Translations under genes and position numbers: made by a program
In this document: positions 51,947 through 64,000 of the stretch, piece by piece
How positions within the stretch are numbered: position 1 is the stretch's first letter
How the letters are laid out: every line of letters begins with the position of its first letter
The notes under the pieces: generated by a model
Databases searched by the model: none
What the model saw: the letters and a program-made list of their open reading frames with translations, nothing else
Told to the model about the DNA's origin: nothing
DNA from: Nymphaea colorata
Taxonomy: Eukaryota > Streptophyta > Magnoliopsida > Nymphaeales > Nymphaeaceae
DNA length: 64,000 nt
NCBI RefSeq assembly: GCF_008831285.2
Contig: NC_045140.1
Coordinates: 25,438,131 to 25,502,130 of the forward strand
Direction: 5' to 3'

Positions 51947-54900
51947 TTATGCTTCTACTAGAATGAAGAGTGGCTTGCCTTCTAACCTTTCCCTTCCCTG
52001 CAGCAGGTGAAAAAACATGATACTGCACCCATTAGGAAGATGTTGAAAAAGCTCCAATCTTCCTTCAAGACGGGGTTCAAAAACAAGTTCTTTGGCTACC
52101 TAGCAATGGCCAAGAGCTAATTTTTCACAGGTTGGTCTAAAGCAGTTGGTAGGCATGCAGGAATGGAAGGCTTAACTTTTAACAATTGGTTGTGGCGTAG
52201 AGTTAATAATTTAGTTTGTGGACTTTCAAATCACTAGATAATTTGGCTTTCATGAACTAGATTTTTTATGGGTTCTTTGAACATAGGCTCAAAACCAATT
52301 AGCTAAGGTTTATAAGCTCTACTTGCACAATTGGAGAAAGGAACATAAACCTAGATTGGCCAGCTTGTGAGCTGACCATTCGAAAAACTTTTAACTAAAG
52401 AGTAGAACAAGGGGAGAAAGAGAGAACCGGCCACACACCTTAAGCTCTGGCAGTTCTATAACACATGCACATTCAACCACCTTAGCACCAACACGTTCTG
52501 CAAGCACAACAGAAGATGTCAAATAGAATACACCTAATAAGAATGATAGACTGATAATTCAAAGAAAGTTGTATATATAACATTTCCACAAAGGTACTTT
52601 CTTCCTGCTTTCTTATGTAAATAATGGACAGACATGACACGGAGAAGCATATAATAGAAGCAAGCGAGTTCTGCAAGTAATCACCATGGTCCTCTTTAAA
52701 AGTAGCAAGTAGATGAAATCTGTCCATGCATTCTGGGCAAAGAAGAAAAGGCAAAAAATGTTTGACTGCAACGATTCAATTCAGGGTGCATGGAGTATTA
52801 CCTAGTAACTTAATAGCTGCACACAGGGTCCCTCCAGTTGCAATAAGATCATCGATTACAATTGCACGTTCTCCAGCATGAACAGCTCCTACATGCATCT
52901 CCATTCGGTCTGTTCCATATTCCAAAGTATACTCCTCTGATATAACTTCACCTATTCCATAGTAACAAAGCATCATGAGAATAAATAGATCAAGGGGGCA
53001 TTGTGCAAAAAAAGTTCTCCTAAAGCATCTACGAAAGTATATAATAAAAAATGCACTCAATAGTTGTAAAGGGCATTTTGATATCCATAAATACATAAGA
53101 CCATTAATGAATATTATTTCGCATATCAACTTTTGTGAAATGGTCGCTAATAAATTAGGCAGAGATATGCCAATATCGTCTCACTGATTGTCCACATAGT
53201 ATGACAGGAGAAACTTTTAAAGATGCACACACATCCGATGGCTCAACATAATAATCACTTTCTTATTTGCTAACAAGTACTTTATCCAGACATTGGCATA
53301 CCCTTAGATGATCCAAGAGTGACACAGGTTCACTCACAGATTCTCAAGTGCATAACAGGAACAAATATATGGGAGAAGCGTACCTGGCAACTTCTTTGGT
53401 TTTCTCAAAGGAACAAACTTGGCACCTATAGCCAATGCAATAGGAGGGCCAAAAATGAAGCCTCTTGCTTCTACTCCTGCAATGGGTGAATCAAACATAA
53501 GGAAATCTACAAGCATCCCATACTCTTCTAAGAATGAATAATGATTGTTCACTACATGGTGTTTCTTGCTGCTGATAAATGGAAAAAAGAAAAGACAAGT
53601 AAAAGCTTGATCCATCATTAAGAAACACATTTAAGAATACACACAGAAAGGAGATACAACATTTAGATTACTACATTTTCAGGAAAAAAGTTTCATATAG
53701 CTTTTGTTATACTGAAAAGTCCTACATCACTTGAAGGAACGCTAGACCACTTTGCCTGACACAAAATGACAAAATGTTGTTGAGTAGGCTAAAAATATTT
53801 GTTGTGATGGAACCTAGGCATCATTTTGAAACTTCTAGACGTCTCTACGCGAAGATAATTGTTTACTCCAATAGTCGATACACTTTTTTGTACATTAGGA
53901 AATTGTAACCTATACACAAAATATTAATCAAGTGACAAATTGTGAAGTGCCATAATCACCAATTCCTTCAAAACATTGTTGTTATCATCCACATAATTTA
54001 ATAGAGTTCCATTTCAGATTTGTACTCAAGCATTCTGTTCTGTCACATTCTCTTATCAGCAAGCAACAATTGTGTCATATTCTCCTAGGGCAGTACGGCT
54101 ATGAACAGTGTAAGCTAGGTATGTAGGGGTCATAGAACACGTAGGGGTTATTATAAAAATTATGACGACAAGAGGGAAAGAGAATGAATGTATAATATGA
54201 TGAGACATGGAGAAGACATCATTTTGCTACTTGTGAGAGCAAAGCGATTAATTTGTCCATATCTTACTTTCTAGTGGAGTGAGTTTGGCAAAAGTCAAAA
54301 CATTTCCATATAAGAGATACACACGGAACTTCACAGAAACATACAGCATACAATATATTAGAATCCGAGCATCCTCACAAGTGCATCAATCATAATTTTT
54401 AAGTGAAAGTGCAACATTGAAGAACTGCAGGGCAGGATAAAAGTATAGGTTGTTCCTAGATAGAGTTGCAGGAGACGCACACCATCTGCAGATACTCGGT
54501 CACGCCTTCCCTAAGTAGAGTTTAACATATCACATAGTCCCCCTAAATTTGAAAGAGTTGACGCGCTTACACCACCATGAACATTAGTAAAGCAGAAGTA
54601 ACCCACAGAAAGTCTTTTATGTTCTATGATTTCCATATATTTGATACGCCAACAAGAAATTACAAAACTTCGCGCACAGAATGATGAATATACCTGCCAC
54701 GACTGAAATATTCTGATTCTTATATCTCTCAACAAACAAATCAATGGTATCCTTGAATGCCTGAGGGTCGAGCAGCAAAGTTGTTATATCTTGAAACTTG
54801 ATCCCTATATTTTCAAAAGCAGCCGTGAACTAAGTGAATGGTTATAACAATGTCTTAAATGCAAATCATACAAAAGCAAAAGTTCAAATAGAAGTCGAAG

Positions 54901-55322
54901 TCCAATGCTAGCTACAAGAAGACCGACGGCAGTTAGTAGTAACGGTAATATCATTTTTAGATGTGAACTGAAGCCAAGAAAAGGGAAACAAAGCATTTAC
55001 ATTTACAAAGCGAATAAAAAACATAGAGATCATTTTAAAGCAAGATACATAGAAGAGTATCGGTTGAACCATTTATATTTCCAAAACATTAGACCATCTT
55101 CTGAGTGACGGTGGGATGTAAAATCTCAAGAAAAGGAAGCAAGACCATAGCGTGCATTTCAAATCGCCGAATTGAATGCAACCAAAACGAAAGCTCAGTT
55201 GGAAAAAAAATCCATCGATTTTAGCGCCAAATGGTACAAACCCACATGCTAAACAGAACCCAAGACCACAAATTTTGGCAAATAAGAAGTCCAGGGAAGA
55301 GATTAAGCAAGAAGCCGAGCAT

Positions 55323-55360
<38 letters not shown>

Positions 55361-55436
55361 GCTTGGGGAAATTCGGGATTACACGGATCGAGGTCGAGAT
55401 CTTCTTGATGCGTTCGTCGCCACCCTCGATCGCCAT
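51947..55436 (-). CDS. APT1: Adenine phosphoribosyltransferase
   Basis: Salvages adenine to AMP using PRPP; in plants it also converts free cytokinin bases to nucleotides. Six exons on the minus strand: 55436-55358, 54804-54694, 53476-53384, 52951-52802, 52497-52439 and 51997-51947, giving 180 aa from the MAIEGGDER start, the usual length of cytosolic plant forms. Visible blocks: [12 protein letters not shown] at the N-terminus, [60 protein letters not shown], the PRPP-binding loop [12 protein letters not shown] (about 126-137), and the C-terminal [16 protein letters not shown]. An in-frame upstream ATG at 55541 adds 35 residues with basic and Ser residues and may make a plastid form. The first intron opens with GTCTCTCT of a CT microsatellite, which is a poor donor. 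The APT1-like name is by similarity; paralogues exist in plants. Confidence 0.95.
55329..55356. repeat. (GA)n microsatellite at the APT intron 1 donor
   Basis: About 14 GA units on the plus strand, which is (CT)n on the APT coding strand. The run begins inside the splice donor itself, so repeat-length changes sit directly next to exon 1. Confidence 0.95.
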
Positions 55437-57267
55437 CTCCTTCTGCAACTTCGGGATCCGAATGCCTGGGTCGAGTGACAGCGCCTGAAATTTAAGCCGT
55501 TGGCTATCGGGAGAACGCCGTCCTGCAGCGGCGCCTTGCATCCGTCCATCGACTCAAAGGACGGCTATAATACGAAGATACAGTAGTTAGCGGTTGGTGG
55601 GGCGCTTTGCCAATAATGCCTTCTGGTCGGCGGTATGTGCCAGAAAGCGCTGTACAGTCTTTCAAACCCGAACCAGCGTAACAGGTCGTCCATCGAGGGA
55701 GATGGACGGCTGAAAGACGAATGGTTGGTAACGATGGTGGGTGGGAATGGGCACCGAAAGTTTTGGCCCCTCTTCAGTTGACCGCCTAGTGGTTGGTGAG
55801 TGTCGGCCCTGCCCTCGTTCACAGAGAAACCATTGACGTGGGAGTTCGCCGGCCGTCCATCGCGGCGTCGGACGGCCGTGGCAGAGAGAGCTGGAGAAGA
55901 TTATAAATAAATAAATAAAACGTAGCCAGCTAGTAGCGGAGCTGGGTTAGGCAGAACCTGTTAGGCGGTGTTTGATTCTGCAAAATTGTTTATTTTGTTC
56001 CAAGTAAAAGAGTCCGAATTTTCTTTCATATAAAAAAAATGGGGAAAAAAATCACTGGCTCAATGCACCTTCATATCTTTTGGTAGGAGTCTAACCAGCT
56101 GGAATTAGAATCTTTTACCAACTCTCACCTCCCAAACACCTGTTCCGAAAGGAAGCAATGCTGTCATGTGGATGTCATGTAGTGCTTTGGGGTGGAGAAA
56201 GAATGGAGGGAATAGTTTTCCCAAGTATGGGCTGCTGGGGTTAGGTTTCCCGTCCTTTCATTGTTTATCACAATTTGTTGTATTAAAATACTGTGGAAGA
56301 AAATATATTTTAAAATGTTCGTTTCATCTTAAACCAACTTCTGTAAGCAAAGCAAGCGGACTGATCCGATCATAAATCTGCAGTTTCAGATTCCAAACAA
56401 TCCAAGATCAGATTAACTCAGAGGTGATCGGATGCCGCTTAAAGTTATAAATTAATTGGAACATGGTGTTCGTTGTTGTGTTTTGAGCCAGAAAGAGCTT
56501 TGCTAGATACCCGAAGAGGCCGAAGATCTTATTCTTTTCTATGTGCCGATAGGATCCAAGGTTGCTTTGGTGCACTCTCCACTAAGAAGTCAACTTAAAG
56601 GCAACCTAGAGTCCACTATTGAGAGTGTGTCGTTTTGCATCATTTGATCATACTTAGATCTAACTCCACGTAGAATCTTAAGTACTCTTCTCTAGCCTAC
56701 CATGAAAGTCGTTTTCATTACTTTGGCCTTATAATAAACAAATTGTCCTATAGCCATCAACTTGAAGAGGTATGGTCTTTAGGCACTCGAACCCACTTGG
56801 TTCATATCTAGACATATAGAAGCGGGTCCCTACACTGCAATGAAACAATGTATCAGTCTTAGTGAAAAAAAAAAAAAAAGTTGCATATATTTCCTAACGA
56901 AACTATGGATCTATCTTAAAGATTAGGGCATGTTCATCAGATATTACAACTATTGTTTCATGAACATCCTTCAATCTTTAGGATAGATTTATAAAACACT
57001 TATAAGATGTACCGGCTACCAAACTATCCCAAAGACCTACAAATGCAATAAGATTTCCCTCGTTACTGGCAGTCAACGAAAATTGATATGTAACACTTGC
57101 TTGTTGAATTAAAGTTTTCACTTCTAATGCCCTTCATTTTCTTGATGAATTAGGGTTAAGGAGACGTCGCCAGTTTAGAAGCGAGCTGGCTAGAGAAAGG
57201 GCATGAAGGAAAAATAGCTTATCAGATCCATATGCGACCTTGGATCCTCTTGTTAGGATCCGGTGGA

Positions 57268-57723
57268 TAGGGCTGTTCAACAAGTCGAGCTAACTCGAGC
57301 TCGACTCGAACTTGCTCGATGAACTTGACTCGAACTCGACTCATTTATTAAACGAGTTGAGTTCGAGTTAAGAAATGAACTCGACAACCTAAACGAGTCA
57401 AACTCGAGCTAAGTGGGCTCGGCTCGGTTAAACTCGGTTAAGCTCGAGAAAGTAAATATATAAAATATGTCTCATAAAATTATCAAAAAAAGTAGATTGC
57501 TCAAATGGATATGCACATGATTGGTATGTCATAATTACATGTTCAAGTCTATATGCTGCCTTTTCCTTTAAAAAATAAATTTTTTCATGAAATGTTTGGC
57601 TCGGGTCATTGAGCTTAATTAAGCCGAGAGCCCAGCTGAGTCAAGCTAGAGCTAATGAAATCGAACTCGAGTCCGAGTTCCTTTCGAGACAAACAAGCCA
57701 AGCCTCGTTCATGAACAGCCCTA
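57268..57723. mobile_element. hAT-like non-autonomous foldback element with 12-bp inverted ends
   Basis: Perfect terminal inverted repeats TAGGGCTGTTCA (57268-57279) and TGAACAGCCCTA (57712-57723). The flanking 8-mers CCGGTGGA and CCATTGGA agree at six of eight positions, consistent with an aged 8-bp target duplication as made by hAT transposases. The arms are dense in CTCGAGCTCGACTCGA-like words that can fold back; the centre is A/T-rich. It encodes no protein and would need a transposase in trans. Confidence 0.65.
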
Positions 57724-57989
57724 CCATTGGAGGCCTATTCCAGATTTGTTTCAGTTATGGATCCGATCCAAAACTCACAATAGACTAGAGTTTTTGCTTA
57801 CTGCTATTCAGTGTCTATCCCAACAGCTTGATTGAGACCAACAGAGTTAGAATTCTCCTTTCATACTTCTTGTTCTTTCTTGGTTTTTTATGACTAAGAG
57901 CAGGGGTGACAGACTTATTTGTGAATCCTGCACACAAATTTGCATCAAAATGCAGTCTCTTGGCCTTTTTCAAATGAACGCATTATGGA

Positions 57990-58075
57990 AGCCACATGTG
58001 TCAAACTTTGGTGGAACCTTTAACTTGAGGTCACGGGTTCAAATCCTATCTCTCCAACATTTTTTTTTTGTATTT
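57990..58075 (+). mobile_element. SINE-like fragment with T-rich tail
   Basis: A good B-box (GGGTTCAAATCC, 58035-58046) lies after TTGAGGTCAC, followed within about 15 bases by a run of nine or more T, as at the end of some plant SINEs. The A-box is weak. Confidence 0.35.
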
Positions 58076-58642
58076 GTAAAAATTTATATTTATTTATTTT
58101 TAAGTCTGATTCTTTCACCTTAACCTTAATGAACTGAGAGTCAATGTAAAAGAAAATACAACCACCACACTATAGCAGGTATATCAACTAGGGATAATTT
58201 CTCATATTACATTACTCTACCATGGGCAGATAGCGGGAATGGAACTTGTATCTTTTCCTTGGCAAAGAGAAATTTTTCAGAAAAAGTTACAGGATGTGGT
58301 GTATTGTCTTTAAAGGCTCATTTGACATCAAAGATGTCAGGAGTGTTCAATGAATCTGCCTCAATTATTAGAGTAGTTTCATTAAAAATTATCTGAGTAT
58401 TTTTCTTACGAAACGACCCCAACATATCATGTTCTCTGTCCCTCTTTCCAGTTATTTACACGAAGCAGGTGCAACTAAGGGGAACATTCTCTGTGCCAAC
58501 ATAAAACATCAAATTAAACAAAGAAATACTCCTAGTGGGGAGCTGGACACGTGCCATGGCGTCAACAGTTCACATTATATTGGAGATTTTGTAATTTTGG
58601 GCCATATCAAATGTGAATCGGATTCTGAAAGTAGTTAATGGG

Positions 58643-58816
58643 GGCGTTTGATAGGCCGGAAATATACTGTAGCAACGGAAAAAAAATTCAAATCTTAAAA
58701 ATTTTTCCGGTTTATCAAACGCGGAAAAAAAAAATCGACCGTTACGATCGATTTCGGATATTTTTTTCTGGAAAAAAATTTCCACCCGGAAGGGTGGAAA
58801 TTTATTTCCAGAAAAT
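58643..58816. mobile_element. Hairpin-forming MITE-like element
   Basis: Two nested inverted repeats. GGCGTTTGATAGGCCGG near 58643 pairs with CCGGTTTATCAAACGC near 58708. TTCTGGAAAAAAATTTCCAC and the partner GTGGAAATTTATTTCCAGAA form a strong hairpin at about 58766-58813. The GGGGGCGTTTGATAG start is typical of short plant MITEs. The outer right end is not certain. Confidence 0.5.
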
Positions 58817-58840
58817 TTTTTTTGCTCATTAGGGCACTCT

Positions 58841-58944
58841 CACCCGCGTCGCCCGTGTCTTTCTCTCGCCCGCGTCGCCCGTGTCTTTCTCTCGCCCGCG
58901 TCGCCCGTGTCTTTATCTCGCCCACGTCGCCCGTGTCTTTGAAT
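58841..58944. repeat. 26-bp minisatellite, four units
   Basis: Unit CGCCCGCGTCGCCCGTGTCT plus TTCTCT, four times in a row (58841, 58867, 58893, 58919). Units 2 and 3 differ by one base. It is GC-rich inside AT-rich DNA. Confidence 0.9.
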
Positions 58945-59547
58945 CTGATCCATTTGCAACCTTATTATGCAACCCATGTCCTCACGGCCGGGGCTGAGCC
59001 AAGGGAGCCGGCAGGGGCCTTGGTTCCCCTCAAAAAGGGAAATTAAAAAACGTAAATCTTAAAAAAATTCATTTGTCCTTCATAAAAAATTTTGAAAAAT
59101 TATATTTTGACTCTACTAAATTTTTTAAATTATGATTTGATCCCTCTCATAAAAATGAAAAATTTCTAGCTTTGTTTCTGGCGAGGGATTTGACTCATTG
59201 AATGGGGGCCTGGTAAGCATTTTTGGTGAAAGCTTTTAGGGATCAGGTTTATGTCATTCCCTCTCGAGAAAAAAGGATCAGATCTCTTATCAAGATCTGT
59301 TACACAAAACTACATTTGCGGTGGTTAATGATCCTGATTAATGGATCAGAATAAAATTTGAGTGTGTTATCATGATCTTGTATACCAAAAATCTTGTAAG
59401 CTATAAGGTTACCTTATATTATATATATTGCTCAAAGGAATCAACGAAATTAAGTTCTTCTATCCACGCTTCCTCTGTTTTTTTCTATTAAGTTTTTACA
59501 TTCCCGTTTTTGAACGTCATCTTTGTGAGCTTTGGTGTTGCTTAACA

Positions 59548-59749
59548 TGGCCAATGCAGGAAATATGTGTAGCAGTTGTTGAACGTCCTCCAAGTGGAAG
59601 AATTTACATGATTCTAGATGGCGGTGGATCCACAAAAAGAAGCAGAGGTGGCCAATGCATGAAATATATGTAGCAGTTGTCGAACATCTTCCAAGTGGAA
59701 GAATTTACATGATTCTAGATGGCGGCGAATCCTCAAAAAGCGGCAGAGC
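59548..59749. repeat. 101-bp tandem duplication
   Basis: Copies start at 59548 and 59649, both with TGGCCAATGCA, and share AAGTGGAAGAATTTACATGA and TTCTAGATGGCGG. The period is not a multiple of three, so it is not a coding repeat. Confidence 0.85.
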
Positions 59750-62700
59750 CAGAAACTTCATGTAAAATCTGCAGATGGGAACAGAGGCGAATTTTTCTTT
59801 AAAAATTGTCATAAATTTGCATTTATTATGGTCCACGGTTGGGGCCTCGTCACTAGCCTTAAGTGGATCGTGCAGGTCACTTCTGTAAGGTCCATTTGAT
59901 TTGCAGGAAAAAAGAAAATCACATATGGTGTGTTTGTTACAGGCATGCAGTGATATGAGCTCGTCAAACCAATGGTTTTTAATGCCAATACGATCCTTCA
60001 TGAAGATCTTATAATGCACACCTTCTAATGCAGCCTTTGATCTGATATATCTGATGATAGTAAGGGAATAGATGGTGATAAAGTCGGATTGAATGAGAAA
60101 AGAGAAACGAAAATGCAAAGAAGGATGGAGATTTTGATTGCATGGAAACTTCTTCGGTCGTAGATACAAAATTTTGTCCAAATGAAAATGAAAGAAAAGA
60201 ACAAGCAAAGATGTTTTCTGCTTCTGCCAGTTTTTCTCACTGGGTGATGCGATTCAATTTTGGTTTTGATAAACATGGTTTCGTTTTCAACTATCAAAAA
60301 ATTTGTTTGCATCTCATCCTCAATGACAACCAAAGCTGGGTGGGGACTGTGGTTGTGGATGGAACAAGTCGAGAGCAATAAATAGGAGGAGTCTCATGGG
60401 TCCTACTTTGGCCCTCGATAAGTAAGGTAGGGACATATTTATCCACCCGTCTTGAATCGGCTAAGCTATTATTACCCACCAATAACAACAGTCCACTAAG
60501 AAATAACAACAAAACCTTAATATTGGTATTATTTTTAGATATTAGTGGGTTTTTTTTTTTATGCTCGTGAAGTAAATAATTAACTAATTTTCAATTGATC
60601 TTGGGATACTGACAACCGGGCTCTCGTGAGGCTGTCTTGTATAATTGGACCCAAGTTCACCAAATCTAACATATAAATTCAAGCTTTCAGATTGAGTTCC
60701 GTGGGGCTTATACCCATTTTGTTCGGGTGGAATACGATACACTTGTCAATTAAGGTGCAGATGAACAAAGGAGCACCCATGTGAGTCAAACCGACAAATG
60801 TATCTTCTACTGCTCGACCAGCTATACTATCGCTCGTGAAGTGAATGACTTTAGTTTCTTTCAAAATAGCGATTTTATATGTTGTTTAATTTTTTTTTTA
60901 GTTGTTGTTATTATTGTTATGGATGGATGAACTCTACTTTGATGTTCTCCGAAACTGAACTCTTAGAAATATGTACACAAGATAAATTGAAAATAGCTGT
61001 CAGTACATTTAAATGAGCCGTAATGTCCGGGATTCTCCCTATTTTTTTTTTAAAAGCAAATGTATATGTTTTTTTTTTGTTTTGAAATTGCAATTTTATT
61101 TCACGCATGCATGCCTGAGGGGTCTGCCTAACCTCAGAGACTCGCTTTCGAATTAAGAACATTATGCTTTTGGATTAAAAACATTGTAGTGGAAAAATAG
61201 TTATAGAATTACACCTCTTACTCAAAACTATCGCCGAAGAAAACAAAAGGAGATAATTTTCTTAAGAGAAATAAGTATTTAAGTTACTCCACTTTAATGG
61301 TTTTATTCAAGTTGAGCCTCTGTTGGTTTATTTACTCTTGAGAAAGTTGAATGGTAATTTATTATTTCCCCAATAGTTAGGTAGCGTTTTATGATTTATT
61401 TAATAAAAAATTACACCAATCGCTCAATTTCTACGGCGCAATTTATACTAAGATCTGTTCTCCCCACTAGCTCATAAGAGGAACATAAAGTTTTGCATTT
61501 TGGTTTTCCTGGACCTAAACCCAAATCTGATTTTCAATTTATTTTGGACTTTGTTGTCCTATATACAATCTGATATTCGATATATTTAAATAATCAGATT
61601 TTGAATCAATGGAACACTTGCATGCGTTAGGCAGCATGCCTGTACATGTTCTCAATTCATTCAAAGCCAATTTTTTCTCAAAAAGAGAAAAGGGAAAAAA
61701 AGAAAAGAAAAAGAAGGTAGCCATTTAGATACGACTGGTGATGCCACGGTTTTGGACCATGAAACTATGGACTGGATCGGGCGTTCAGATCGGAACGGCC
61801 ACCAAGTTGGACCAGGAACGAATTACTAACTTGACCGTTGATCCAGATCTGGTCGTACACCACCAGTTCCCTACTATTTCTTTTTCTTGTTGTTTTGGAT
61901 TTGCTCAATCCGAGTTCCCAAAACCCGATCTAACTAAAATTCTTACCCGGGTGCCACCTCATGTTCAAACCCATACCTGGACCTGGACCTGGACACCATC
62001 ACCTATTATAAAGATGAGTATGCAGTGTTTATACCCATAAATTTTGAAGGAAATAAGAAGATATGATGTATAAATTAGGCTCTATTAATTATGAAAATCA
62101 ATTATTATGTCTATTAATTATAAAACCTTATTTATCTACTTTTCACCGATGTTTCTAATAGATATAATAATAATAATATTAGAAAATCTAAGTGATTATG
62201 CAAGGTCAAATTCAGCAAAGACAACTTCTTCACAATATCAAACGACCGAAGGATAAACTAGTTGTCACAAATACATGTAGTGTTAATTATACCATGATAT
62301 ATGAAGAGATGTATGATTAGGATGCTTTTAGCAAACAGAACTCCAAAACTTATTAAGTTAAACTCGAAAAGTATGTTGCTCTGCATAATTCATATAGTCA
62401 AATAATTGACACAAACAGAAGCTTTACATAACATTAGTAAGATTATCCTTCATTTATCATTGATCTGATCAGCTTTCTTTCCTAAAACATGATTCTTCTT
62501 CTATGAACCGACGTTCCATGCAAAATCAAAACCGCAAGAATCATGCAGAAGAATAATGTTGAAAAATCTACAAAGAATTCATTCCTTGCTTTTTGGAAGG
62601 TCTGATCTTTATGTTCATGAGACGGAAAAACTACTTACGCAAAGCAAACTTCACAGAAAGAATTACCTCGAATCTCATTTGCATCAGTAACTTACTGCTC

Positions 62701-62916
62701 GCTTCTGGTCCTTGCATTTTGGATTTGAACCGCACAGCATTAAATCTGGATCCCGTCAGACCCGCGAACACAACCAGGGCAGGGAGCCACTCCACTGGTG
62801 AGTGCAAGACAAAAGATGTGGGTTGGAGAAAGCTACAATACGTGGCAGCCTGTGGAGACGCCAAAACTAGGCACGTGACGAAGGTTTGGGGTGCAAAAAG
62901 GTGGACCCACAACAAT

Positions 62917-62940
62917 GATAGGGATAGGGATAGGGATAGG
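62917..62940. repeat. (GATAGG)4 hexamer repeat
   Basis: Four perfect GATAGG units followed by GATG. It is not the plant telomere unit (TTTAGGG). Confidence 0.85.
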
Positions 62941-64000
62941 GATGTAAATAAATCAGATTTAGTTCGGATCGATATTACATTTTAGGTCCATCTATCTATC
63001 CTGAAAATTGAATGATGATTGTGAGTATTTTGAAAGTCGTTCAACTCACTCTTAAATGTCGTCATTGTGATGAAGGGTTGAAAGAAAAAAGGTGATAGGT
63101 ATTTTTTTTCTTTTTCTTTTTTCTCTCAAACAATTGTTGCGAGTGAGCTGGGTAACTCTGGATCGTCAAAATCACTCACATGAATCTCTAAAATCAAAAG
63201 TTGATCCAAGATACCTAAAGTTGCCAACGAGGCTGGATTTGGAATGTGATCTAAAATCCGGCAATCTAAACTGCATAAATAAGAGTTAAATTTTAAAGAA
63301 TTTATAAAATGAGAATGCATAATAAAATTTGAAGACGAAAAGTCTTAGATACAAGAACAAAGGGGAATGGTGAGAGAGTGGAGGAAGGTGAGTGACAATT
63401 GACTTGCTGGCTGCTTCTAGAGAGAGAGGGGCAAATGGAAAAAAAAAAAAGAAACAAAAAACAAAAGGCGGCTTGAATGAAGGAAGGAAAGGGACGCGGA
63501 AAAGGAAGGTGGAAATCGGCAGTCCAAAATGCATTTAAAGGTAAAAACGAAAGAGAGTGAGTCAGTCGGCCTTATCTCAGCCGAACCCAGGTTTGACTGG
63601 TTGACTCGCTCCTTTTTGGTACGCCGGTCCAGAACCATGTGTTCCCACGTTGGCTTTGATTGATTGACCCACCTTACTTTCTTCCACTTCTTGACTAGCC
63701 CACCCATTAGCACCTTCCTTGAAACTTACCTCCAAGTAAGTTAAAAAAATAAAAAAGTAATCCTACCAACTTTACATCAAAGAGACATTATTATTATTAT
63801 TATGATTGTCATGTTGTTATTATAATTGTAATTATAGTAGTTATGGTCTTGTTTGCTATTACTGCACATTTTGGGATGAGCATGGCTTGTTTTGATTTGA
63901 CGAAAGTGGGAGTTGTTGATCGAAAATGTGAATGGGCAAACAAAATACGCAGTTTGTCCGCCTTTTGAACATCTTCTCTTGACCAGGGAGAAGGAGCATT

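Larger units (their letters stand above)
55542..64000. other. Intergenic, repeat-rich right part of the window
   Basis: Begins with the APT promoter side (GC-richer to about 55900, with an ATAAATAAATAAATA run near 55902-55918). No complete gene was recognised to the right edge. It contains the elements listed separately plus A/T-rich low-complexity DNA. A pair of GTGTTTG-type ends near 55965 and 56131 hints at another small MITE, without a clear partner or target duplication. ORFs of up to 167 codons (59705-60208 minus) carry no recognised motif. A CT/GA-rich stretch at 63360-63540 produces low-complexity frames. Confidence 0.55.

Noticed and set aside
59705-60208. 167-codon minus-strand ORF
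   Set aside because: No domain, hydrophobic/aromatic low complexity, no conserved motif and no supporting splice or promoter signal.
62917-62940. Interstitial telomere repeat
   Set aside because: The unit is GATAGG, not the plant TTTAGGG, and there are only four copies.

Overview
This window is nuclear DNA from a flowering plant. The evidence is six intron-rich genes of plant-typical families separated by AT-rich intergenic DNA with long (AT)n and (GA/CT)n microsatellites, MITE-like foldback elements and SINE-like pieces. Codon use is moderate, not the GC-rich style of grasses. I cannot name the species. I see no bacterial, viral or organellar segment, no CRISPR array and no convincing tRNA or rRNA gene.

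Layout. 1-632 (minus): 5' end of a class I formin, running off the left edge. 633-6043: intergenic. 6044-13165 (plus): nine-exon ASCC2-like CUE-domain gene. 14681-18217 (plus): four-exon DUF936 family gene. 18218-22097: intergenic, with two local tandem duplications. 22098-26556 (plus): twelve-exon vacuolar sorting receptor. 26557-29342: intergenic, microsatellites and a SINE-like piece. 29343-31035 (minus): five-exon RSL-type bHLH transcription factor. 31036-43708: gene-poor DNA with several MITEs and one short unexplained ORF. 43709-50436 (plus): NAD(P)HX dehydratase, with a likely 5'UTR intron and eleven coding exons. 51947-55436 or 55541 (minus): six-exon adenine phosphoribosyltransferase, tail to tail with the previous gene. 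55542-64000: repeat-rich intergenic DNA with a hAT-like foldback element, a hairpin element, a 26-bp minisatellite and a 101-bp tandem duplication.

Exon boundaries were set by hand from GT/AG (one GC/AG) sites, reading-frame continuity and family conservation. In each of the five gene models with both ends in the window whose exon lengths I summed (ASCC2, DUF936, VSR, bHLH, NAXD), and in APT, the total coding length is a multiple of three.

The genes do not form a pathway. Two neighbours, NAXD and APT, both serve nucleotide metabolism (repair of hydrated NAD(P)H and adenine salvage), but plant gene order makes this most likely chance. I found no undescribed system. The most interesting observations are structural: a microsatellite abutting a splice donor in APT, a probable GC-AG intron in ASCC2, alternative in-frame starts that could switch organelle targeting (NAXD, APT), and a cluster of non-autonomous DNA transposons.
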